From: Turnera subulata | Lineage: Eukaryota; Streptophyta; Magnoliopsida; Malpighiales; Passifloraceae | Direction: 5' to 3' | Length of the DNA stretch: 64,000 nt | Assembly: GCA_028386065.3 (NCBI GenBank) | Contig: JAKUCV010007273.1 | Location: forward strand, 47,799-111,798 | Shown here: positions 55,784 through 64,000 of the stretch, piece after piece | Layout of the letters: the number at the start of each line of letters is the position of its first letter | Position numbering within the stretch: the stretch's first letter is position 1 | Notes under the pieces: generated by a model | The model's database searches: none | Told to the model about the DNA's origin: nothing | What the model saw: the letters and a program-made list of their open reading frames with translations, nothing else | Translations under genes and position numbers: made by a program

Positions 55784-57900
55784 CTAGGTTTACAGCCTCA
55801 CACCGTTCAAGCACTGTTTCAAGGTTAGCCAAACAGAGATCAAAAAGAAGTGCCATAAACAGAGAAGTCATCCATAAATACCTCCATTATGTCTCGATCA
55901 GGTCGTGGAAGATGGCCATCATGCATCGCTGATAGGTGGCTGGTGCATTACACAGGCCAAATGGCATGCGCCTATATGCGAATGTGCCGTAGGGGCATGT
56001 AAATTTAGTTTTCTCCTGATCACCCGGGTGGATTAGGATCTGGAAAAATCCAGAGTATCCATCTAGGTAACAAAAATCTGTGTGCTTGGCAAGTCTCTCT
56101 AACATCTGGTCTATGAATGGAAAAGGAAAATGATCTTCCCTAGTGGCCTTATTGAGTTTTCTATAGTCTATGCACATCCTCCAACCTGTGACAGTCCTAG
56201 TTGGTATGAGTTCTTCTTTTTCATTCTTTACTATTGTCATACCTCCCTTTTTAGGCACCACATGTACTGCACTAACCCAAGGACTATCTGAAATTGGATA
56301 AATTATCCCAGCATCATGTAACTTCAAAATTTCCTTTTTAACTACTTCCTTCATATTTTCATTCAGTCTCCTTTGTGGTTCTATTATGGGTTTGCAGTTT
56401 TCTTCCAAAAGAATGCGATGCATACAAAGACTAGGACTGATGCCTGTCAGATCATCAATGGTATATCCTATTACCTTGCAGTGTTTGTTGACTACTGTAC
56501 GCACCTTTTCCTCTTCCTCCTGTGAAAGGTCAGCTCCAATAATGATGGGAAATGAGGAATTGTCAGTGTCTAAGTAGATATAACTGAGCTTGGGTGGTAG
56601 GGGTTTCATTTCTACCCTTGGTGCATCGGATTCTGGTGCTAGAGTGCAAACAAACTCTGTGACAGGCTCAGCCTGTTGGTCCACAGCATGAGCCTGTTTG
56701 TCGATTTTAGGCACGGTTTCTTCTGCCACGAATTTTGCCACCTGTTGCAGAGCTATCTCATCTCCATCTATGAGCCCATTGACTAGGCAACCTAGTAATT
56801 CATCCTCATGTGTCTCCATCAGTTGAGATGCCTTGATAAGTGCATCAACAGGGTCTGGTACAGCATCAACAATGCAGCACTGTCCAGTTCTAAATTCTGT
56901 TCTTTGCGCCTTCTGGACATTGAACTCTACTGCATCTTCTCCTAGTCGTAGTGTCAATGTTTCGTTTGCACAATCAATCATAGCTCTTGTTGTAGCTAAG
57001 AAGGGACGCCCCAAAATGATGGGTGTCTTCTCATCCTCGGTCATATTCATCACTACAAAATCTACCGGGATGTAAAAGTAGCCAACCTTGACTGGAACAT
57101 CTTCCAGCACTCCCACAGGATATACAAGTGATCGGTTTGCTAGCTGGATTGTCATCCTTGTGGGTTTGATGTCCCCAAGGTTCAAGTTCTGAGTGATGGA
57201 GAGCGGCAAAAGGCTGACACTGGCTCCTAAATCGCATAGGGCTCCCTCAATCTTATTGTCCCCGATGTTTAGAGGGATTGTGAAGCTTCCTGGGTTTGAG
57301 CATTTTCTGGGCGGATGGTGCTGAATGAGGGCACTCCCCTAGGCTGTCATGGCTACTGTCTCGATGTCATCAATGGTTCTTTTCTTGGTCAAGATGTCCT
57401 TGTGGAACTTGGCATATGACGGCATCTGTGTAACTACATCACTAAAGGGAACATTAACATAAAGCTTATTTAGCATCTCCTTAAACTTACTGAATTGCTT
57501 TTCCAGTTTGGACTTGAGGTACACTTCTAGATTTGGGAGAGGAGGCTGATAGGGTCGGACTGTCTGGGGCTGTTTCTCAGCCTTCTTAGTACTCACAGGC
57601 TCACCCACAGACTCAGCCTGTGTCTGCACTATTTGCCCTGAGTTGGATGTTGTTGCTGTCTGGTCTACAGCATCAGGCTGTCTTAGTGTTGTGCCCCTTA
57701 ATTCCTTCCCACTGTGAAGTGTTACAGCCTTGCAGTGCTCATTCCTTGGATTCTCTATTGGTTTCCCTGGAAGGGCTCCTTGCTGATTAGTGGACACAAA
57801 GGCTTGTTGAGCAATTTAATTTTCGAGGATTCTGTTGTGAGATTTGATTTGACTAATTTCCTCACTCATCTTGTTCTAGTTTTCCAAGATGGACTGTAGC
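55784..57900 (-). pseudogene. Athila B protease and reverse transcriptase
   Basis: Linker with in-frame stops near 57820-57870, then PFSDVVTQMPSYAKFHKD, a TAG at 57339, protease DLGASVSLLPLSITQ (active loop kept) and TPIILGRPFLATTRAMIDC. Reverse transcriptase follows: HDAGIIYPISDSPWVS, VPKKGG, GWRMCIDYRKLNKATREDHF, YGTFAYRRMPFGLCNAPATY. A frameshift near 55887 moves the catalytic FMDDFSVYG into another frame just before copia C's LTR cuts the gene. The longest open piece is 55887-57209. Confidence 0.88.
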
Positions 57901-58028
57901 ATGCTCATCATGTCGGTGTTGTTGCCTTGTTGTCCTCCTTGGTTCTGTCTTTGGTATTGGGGTTGTTCGCCTTGATTCTGTCTTTGGTACTGGGGCTGTC
58001 CTCCTTGATTTTGTCGCTGGAATTGAGG

Positions 58029-59126
58029 CTATTGCGGGATTCTTTCTTCATTTGATCCCCTCAAAGAGAAATTTGGATGATTCCTCCAAGATGGATTATA
58101 AGTGTTCCCATATGGTCCTGGCTTCTGCTGGATGAAATTTGCTTGCTCAGAATCACATTCGGTGAAAAGTGGGCAATTGGATGTGCTGTGAGGTCCTCCA
58201 CATCCTTCACAGTCCGAGGCTATGGATGTGGCTGCCTTGACGTGAGCAGTCCCTAATTGTTTTCTGAGGGCTTTAATTTCTGCCTCTAGCTTGGTTACTC
58301 TGTCTACCCCAATTATTCCAGATACCTTGACTCCTCTGTTCTGGGTTTTTCTTTTGGACAGGACTTCAAGAATGGCAACTCTATCATTGTAGTCCTTGTC
58401 CAGAAATGACCCATTCGCCATTTTGTCGAGAGTTTTCTGGTCTTCATCACTCAAGCCGCAATAAAATTGCTCAAGTTGCACGGCCTCATCAATTCTATGG
58501 TTTGGACATCTCCTCAGCAATCCCTTGAAGCGCTCCCAAGCATCACGAATGGATTCATCATAATGCTGGGAAAAACCGATGAGTTGCTGCCTCAAGTTTG
58601 CAGCTTTGCTCGATGGGTGGTACTCCTTCAAGAAGGCTCTGACCAGGCTGTCCCAATCTGTGAAATGGCCTGCCTCATGGTTGTTAAGCCATTCGAATGC
58701 TGCGTCTCTGAGTGAGAATGGGAAGACTCTCATGTACAGCTGCTCCTTGGTCATTCCAGCTATGTTTACAGTGCTACACACCCGCAGAAAATTCTGTAAG
58801 TGTGAATTTGGATCTTCTGAGGGTAAGCCTCCAAATGTGCGACTCTCCAACATGCTCAGCAAGTTTGTTCTGATTTTATAGGGGGCGTCTACATCTGGGA
58901 TGGCTATGCTATTGTGGATGATGGTGGTTGGTGGTTGTAGGAGCTGGGACATGGGGATGTAAGGTCGCACAGGCTGAGCCTGTTCAACCTTTGGGTGTGC
59001 TCCTTCGTTGAGTCTGTCCGCCATATTGTGCTGTTTCTCCTTGTTCTTCTTGCGGAACTCACGGGCCGCCTTTTCAATCTCCTGGTGGAAGGTTAGAGAT
59101 GGCTTCTTGCTCCTGGTTTGGGGCAT
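58029..59126 (-). CDS. Athila B gag
   Basis: Open for 365 codons from MPQTRSKKPSLTFHQEIEKA. The gag core FGGLPSEDPNSHLQNFLRVC, YMRVFPFSLRDAAFEWLNNH, FLKEYHPSSKAANLRQQLIG, AWERFKGLLRRCPNH and QLEQFYCGL is typical of Athila. A Cys-rich CEGCGGPHSTSNCPL knuckle lies near the C-terminus. Immediately downstream (57935-58030) a 33-nt unit encoding QYQRQNQGGQP repeats three times with a stop. Contains the ACAGGCTGAGCCTGT palindrome at 58969-58983, coding QAQPV. Confidence 0.9.
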   Translation of the reverse strand: MPQTRSKKPSLTFHQEIEKAAREFRKKNKEKQHNMADRLNEGAHPKVEQAQPVRPYIPMSQLLQPPTTIIHNSIAIPDVDAPYKIRTNLLSMLESRTFGGLPSEDPNSHLQNFLRVCSTVNIAGMTKEQLYMRVFPFSLRDAAFEWLNNHEAGHFTDWDSLVRAFLKEYHPSSKAANLRQQLIGFSQHYDESIRDAWERFKGLLRRCPNHRIDEAVQLEQFYCGLSDEDQKTLDKMANGSFLDKDYNDRVAILEVLSKRKTQNRGVKVSGIIGVDRVTKLEAEIKALRKQLGTAHVKAATSIASDCEGCGGPHSTSNCPLFTECDSEQANFIQQKPGPYGNTYNPSWRNHPNFSLRGSNEERIPQ

Positions 59127-59221
59127 GCACCACCTGAAAGGTTCAAACTTGAAAAAAGAAAGGGGTAAGTAATAAAAAGCCTAATCAGTCAGAAATAAAA
59201 AGTAAAAGAATCAAGCGCCAG

Positions 59222-59239
59222 TCCCCGGCAACGGCGCCA
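59222..59239 (-). other. Primer-binding site of Athila B
   Basis: TGGCGCCGTTGCCGGGGA on the minus strand, complementary to the 3' end of plant tRNA-Asp, a primer used by Athila-type elements. Six bases separate it from the LTR end. Confidence 0.9.
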
Positions 59240-59245
59240 AAAACT

Positions 59246-61363
59246 TGATGCTTGTGCTACCCTGCAAGTGCACAGGGTTTTTGTAGTACTTTCATCAACG
59301 TCGTATCCACAACGACTGGGTTGAATCTGTTTTCCTTCAATTTCGAACAAACTAGACTTGAAAACAATTTAAACAAGAGTGGATTGGATGATTAATGATT
59401 AAAACTAGAAATGAGCAGTAAGGTAAATATAACAGCAAATTAAACGAGGAAGAGATCAGGAATGGTGAGTTCTTAGGCATCCGGGGTCCACATGTCCTGA
59501 TTTATGCTTATAAATTGCTCAACAGCATTATCAAAGGTTAAGCCTGTGGATGAGGCTGTGACTAATGAGATGTCTTGTCGGGGCTCCCAACCTGAGGTAC
59601 TATCGACGGCTTTCGATCTTATTAATAGTTACTTAAGCTTCAATCTACCCCCTGTCACTAGAGTAAACGTCCACTTAAGGATGAAATTTAATGTCGGTGC
59701 TAATACCCACAGTCTCTCCCTACCTTCTTTCGAATGTCTAAGGAGTGAAGGCTGACTATAGTAGTTCTAGCACTCCTGGCTTCTCCTTTCGGTCCTTCAC
59801 CAGGCTGCTACTAAACTAAGAACATGCCACCCAATAATCAATCAAGAATCAAACTAGGGGTTGTGTTATCTCTTGACTATACTGTCACGGAATGAGGCTG
59901 TGCTGGGCACAGCCTGATGCTGTTGACAGCAAGGGAGTCAATTATAAGATTGGTTCTTGCAGGCGCTCTCAACCTATACTGCACCCATTTGCTTTCGCTC
60001 ACAAGTGCCTCCCATGGTTCTCATCTTCCATATGCTTTCGCATTGGTCAAACTCAGGGGATTAAGATTGGTGTTGAGGCTAATTCCTCAATTAATTTGTA
60101 GCCCTGTCACAAGCTAAAAACTAAGAGTTTGTTGTTGTTGTTCTAGTAGCTATGGTTTCTCCTTTCGGTTCTTCACCTAGCTACCTGTGTTCATGCATGG
60201 GTTTGATCAGAACCTAGACATGGAGAAAGCTCTCAACAACTAAAGCATGAAATATGGTTAAGAACATGAGCAATTTTATTTCGCAAAAACCAGATACATG
60301 CTTCCCCCTTCAACTTAAGGAGGGGTAGTTTAGTTCATAATCAAGGTTACAAAATTCATGGAAGAATGGATTGGCATAGTGTTTTTGAACAATCTGGAGG
60401 TTAGGAACAACACGGTTACTGCCCAGAAAGGCTGCAGAACCGTATTTTCCTTTGGACCCTTGGTGTTTCTGGGTCCCACCTCTGTTCTAAAGAACTCTGC
60501 AACTAAGGGGGTTTTGGGTGTTGATCCGGGCTTGTTTTCTCTTCTTCTCTTCTCCCTTTTTGTAGATGCACCTCCCTTTTTTTCCTTCTCCCAACTTGCC
60601 GGAGAGCATGAGTGCTTGGGCAAATTGGCTTGTCAGCTCCTTCATCGTGTGTGTCAGGATAAGAACCATGGGGAGCGTGATGATATGGTGCGATTCGCTG
60701 GTCTGCAGCTTTTGAGGAATAATTGTAGGGAATAATGGACTTTTGAGTGGGCAATCCTCTAGCATTCCTTTGGGTATTAAACTATCATTCCTACCTGCCG
60801 AAAGGTCTTCTGAAGCACTTAGGTCGTGTTTTGCAGGCTCCATGTGCAGGATGAGCAAGTGGTGCAATTTAATATTGTTCCTGTAAATCTAGGTTTTGCA
60901 GGACGCACAGCATGAGGCTGTCGACATACAGGCTGAGGCTGTGCAAGGTTTGATTGCAGTTCTTCTTCAACTTTCCCTTCAATTGATTTCTGCTTCTTCT
61001 GCCGATGATGAGGTGTCATGAAGACTTCTTGGATCAAAGTGAGGGCAATGAGCTTCAGTGGAAATCTTGTGATTTGAAGATGGTTTGAGGTCTTCAATTG
61101 AATTTTCGATGAACAACAGCCTCAGGGACAAGCTCATAGGTTCCACCACAGGCTCACGCTGTGGTTGAGGCTGTATCTTCAAATTCTTTAGTGAAATCTT
61201 TTTGAATTGATTGAAATGCACCTGAAATCACTAATCAAACAGTAAGGGATGGAAATTGGAGGAATATAGTGGAATAATGCATAGGAGGCATATAATCATA
61301 TTGAATTTAGAACAATTTGCGTCCAAAAATATGCCCTAAACTATGCATATTTCACATGCATCA
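59246..61363 (-). repeat. 5' LTR of Athila B (2118 bp)
   Basis: Plus-strand ends TGATGCTTGTGC and CACATGCATCA. Homologous to LTR A (41046-43124). Many GAGGCTGTG/CAGGCTGAGG motifs lie near 59540, 59895, 60910 and 61140. Confidence 0.85.
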
Positions 61364-62034
61364 ACAAATGCAAGCAGCGGAAGTCTTTAACACAACACAA
61401 CGGTAGATAGTATGAATATGATGCATCACAGGATGGATCTGGGGCTGGAAGAAGGAGCGCCACAGCTTGCCTCGAATGTTCCTGAACTAAGCACAAATCA
61501 AACTACGTGACCGAGTCACGCAGGCAAGGGGTGAGTCCGAAGTGCTCTCTAGGTGAAATCTATAAGTCAAGAAAAATATATAAGCAACCATTAACAACCA
61601 AGTCACGGTATAACATCCAATTCATGAGCAATCAAACCGAAGATTCTCACAAACCTTACATAGTCAACTGTATCATCCAAGACAAACTAATCTATTTTAT
61701 TAGCAGGGCCCCTATCACAAATTAAATTTTGGCCTTCACCAGGTAGCCGATGTACCATGACCCGGGGTACTCCCCGTAAACTCAAAATCATCAATAAACT
61801 GGCACAGACAGGGAACAGTGTCACGTATTGGGACTTTTAGGCACGCAAAGACCTAGTGTGAACCAAATTCATGTGCAACAACCTAACAACCAAGTGGTAG
61901 CGGAGCAAAGGTTTTATTCATGAAGGATGAGGGCTTTGGGGTTGTTGATTCTGATCTGATGCCAATCGGTGCACCAATAGGCATGCTAACAGGCTGCTGC
62001 AGCTTGCGCAAGATGAATCTTTTGCGGAATAGGA
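61364..62034. other. Unclassified retroelement-like remnant
   Basis: Contains GGGGTGAGTCC..GAAATC-type sequence resembling gypsy LTR interiors such as 45600-46700, and TGGTAGCGGAGC at 61896, a primer-site-like motif on the plus strand followed by a short ATG frame (61920). Boundaries not found. Confidence 0.3.
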
Positions 62035-62039
62035 CTTGC

Positions 62040-63598
62040 TATGAATACCCGACCCAAAATCGCTTGGGCCTATTCACCTATTCCCTTCACCTTCTTCCTC
62101 GGGTCAATCCTATGTCATTGGAGTCGCCACCAAAATTTTATTAAGGAAAAAACTTGGGAAAATTCTTTGAATGACTTCTTTAGGCAACCGGTCATGGCAA
62201 ACCAAAGACATGGGATCGGGTGCTCGTCATGGATGGGAAGGTGTTAGGCACCCATCCATGTTGGGTCGAAACTTTGTGCAATCGAAGAACTTATGTATGC
62301 CTTGTGCAAATGTGCAAGTGTGAACAACAAACACAGAAAAACTGAATTTAAGAAGAAAGGGGAGAAGAAGAAGATTTGGCTTGAGTCTCCACCACTAGAG
62401 ACCACCTACGTACCTCGGCGACCGGGTTCAAAGCCCACGTAGTTCTTGACATGCCATCATAGCAAACACATCATCATAAACATCATCAAATCCCCAGAAA
62501 AGAATAAACACGGAAAGGGTTTAGGGTTACCTCTTGTAGCCCTCCTCTAGCTCCTTTAATTGGGTTGTGTTGTATCCCAACCTTCTTCCTACTTCTTTGC
62601 TCTATCTTGGATTCCCTTCTTAGTCTATCCTTGCTCATTCTTGGATGATGCTACCCACGAAATTTCTCCAGAGTTTCTGCCTATAGGAATGTTTCTAGGC
62701 TTGGAGAAGTAGAGTTTCTCCAAGCAAACAAAGCTTATGGGGGTGAGTGCAGGGGCGTGGACCAATTAATTATGAAGATCTTTGCCGAAAATTTGGGCCA
62801 AAACCGTGTAGAATCGAATGAGAAATGAAAATCGGCAAAAAATCAGTTTCTGGGCGCCCATGTCCGCCAGGACCTGGCGATCATCCCTGAGGACCTGGCG
62901 GTCATCCCTGCATGTCCACCAGGACCTGGCGGTTATCCCAAGATGGCCGCCCGGATCCTCCGATTTCTCGCATTTTTTCCTTTTCTCAGCCCCCAATCCC
63001 CCTAATTCCGCTATGATTTGATCTAATCGTGTAATTAACCCCTAATCAACCTAGAAAAATCCTCTTTTCTTGATTAGTACTCCTCCTAGTCATCCATGAC
63101 TGATTGACACACATTAAATCCCCATTTTATGAAAAAATCATACCAAAAACACTTTTACCATTTTAAGGATGATTTGATTCTGATTTTTCACGAAAATCAG
63201 AGCCAAGATTAGTCTGCAAGTAAAATGTTTATGGGCTAATCAACTCTGGAGAATCCATTATTTCATTAACTTGGGCCTCTAAATTCATTCCTAACCCAAA
63301 AATAAATCATCTCAATATAATTGAGTTGACAATAAATAAGAAAGCCCAAGCAATGAAATAAAATATATTTTAGTGCATTAGACCTTAGTGTATATTTTTA
63401 TCCTAAGATTCAATCATCTAATTAATCCTAGAATTCATACACATAAAGGTTCAAATTACCAAAATATATAAATTCTACTAAAATAAATTCCGAACATGTA
63501 TTAATCCCAAGACCAAATCATCTCATCAATCTCAAGGTACAGGCATGTTAAAAATCTAATTTAATAGAATATCCGTGGGTCAAATTTTGGTGTTCACA
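62040..63598 (-). mobile_element. Tat-like solo LTR (copy E), target duplication CTTGC
   Basis: Starts TATGAATACCCGACCC and ends GGTGTTCACA; flanked by CTTGC at 62035-62039 and 63599-63603, with no internal genes. Same family as LTR D (36888-38664) but about 220 bp shorter. Carries three GTCCGCCAGGACCTGGCGG-type palindromes at 62860-62945. Confidence 0.88.
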
Positions 63599-63603
63599 CT
63601 TGC

Positions 63604-63801
63604 TGGCTGAAACTTTTGGGATCTTTTACACTAATCAACGTGGGCAGAAGCAGGGATTGGAGGTGCTGAAATTGCTGAACAAAGAGGGTTGTCAAATCAG
63701 GTTTGGTTTTTTTTATATAAAAAGAAACTTGGTTGTTAGGTGGATTTCGAATTGTTTGGGCTATTTTGGGTGCTTGCCAATTGTGAATTTTTGCTGGTCG
63801 A
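63604..63801 (+). other. Short coding-like stretch interrupted by the solo LTR
   Basis: Reads LAETFGIFYTNQRGQKQGLE then VLKLLNKEGCQIR, ending at a possible GT donor near 63700. Joining over the solo LTR, the upstream frame (about 61970-62034) gives RLLQLAQDESFAE with one TAG at the join. Family unknown; it may be a captured exon or part of an old element. Confidence 0.25.
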
Positions 63802-64000
63802 TGTTAGAACTCATGCCTCCTTGTTTCAGAGTTTTGATAATGACAAACCTTGGCTCAATTGATGACAACCTTGAAGCGAAAAGAAATCAAGCAAACAAGT
63901 GCTCAACCAAAGTGATCAAGAATTCAAGAGAAGATATGATCAAGAGTTGAAGTACAAGAAGAGCAAGAGAAGTTAGGACCCATTTGTACAAGGTAAAACA

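Larger units (their letters stand above)
55784..61363 (-). mobile_element. Athila element B, 5' half
   Basis: 5' LTR 59246-61363, tRNA-Asp primer site, gag, protease and RT up to position 55784, where copia C is inserted. The remainder is not found; Athila A's 3' end at 41-50 kb belongs to a diverged copy, not to B. Several stops in pol. Confidence 0.88.

Noticed and set aside
41046..61363. Athila A and B as one element split by copia C.
   Set aside because: Both contain overlapping gag and protease regions that differ by about 20%, and their LTRs are diverged. They are two insertions.
36888..63598. LTR D and LTR E as the two ends of one giant nested Tat element.
   Set aside because: E has its own perfect duplication CTTGC, so it is a solo LTR. 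D's outer flank (Sirevirus) does not match E's outer flank.

Overview
The window is nuclear DNA of a flowering plant, most likely a eudicot. Genes have many short exons with GT-AG introns and AT-rich introns, and intergenic space is filled with plant LTR retrotransposons (Ty1/copia including a Sirevirus, Ty3/gypsy Athila-type and Tat-like), MITEs and SINEs. The species cannot be fixed from the sequence. No rRNA, tRNA, CRISPR or prokaryotic operon structure was seen.

Host genes lie mostly in the first 22 kb. (1) Positions 1-4428, minus: a TruA-type tRNA pseudouridine synthase, eight exons visible, with the 3' end beyond the window. (2) Positions 7699-12737, plus: a complete 18-exon ERD6-like sugar transporter of 493 aa. 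(3) Positions 13930-22232, minus: a BURP-domain gene with a 52-aa repeat region. It is broken twice: by an in-frame stop just before the BURP domain and by a 6.4 kb copia element inserted in the last exon. The insertion has a 5-bp target duplication (AAGCC), and the reading frame rejoins exactly across it. A short gene-like fragment lies at 29246-29629.

From 14 kb on, mobile DNA dominates. Two related copia elements (14080-20524 minus; 22625-28748 plus) have decayed pol. Both carry the same intact 227-codon ORF in antisense, each with its own TATA box, and its second half resembles the N-terminus of a LINE endonuclease. Both are also studded with small hairpins whose stems vary but whose pentaloop stays NNGAA on the element's sense strand. 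A Sirevirus (about 29.8-36.9 kb) follows, broken by a 1.1 kb Mutator-like foldback MITE and an Athila-like solo LTR, and cut off by a Tat-like LTR (36888-38664) with a minisatellite-rich internal region.

From 41 kb to 61.4 kb there is a minus-strand stack: an internally deleted Athila element (A) holding a gypsy LTR remnant, a junction occupied by a SINE-like sequence, a 3'-truncated copia (C), and the 5' half of a second Athila (B) into which C inserted. A Tat-like solo LTR (62040-63598) and a possible further LTR start close the window.

A theme runs through the mobile part: at least six unrelated element types carry their own amplified short palindromes (NNGAA hairpins, CATCGATG, ACAGGCTSAGCCTGT, GGGGTAGCATGCCCC, CCGCCAGG..CCTGGCGG, ATGGTTTTTAACAAACCAT). 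All identities come from reading motifs by eye; no database search was possible.
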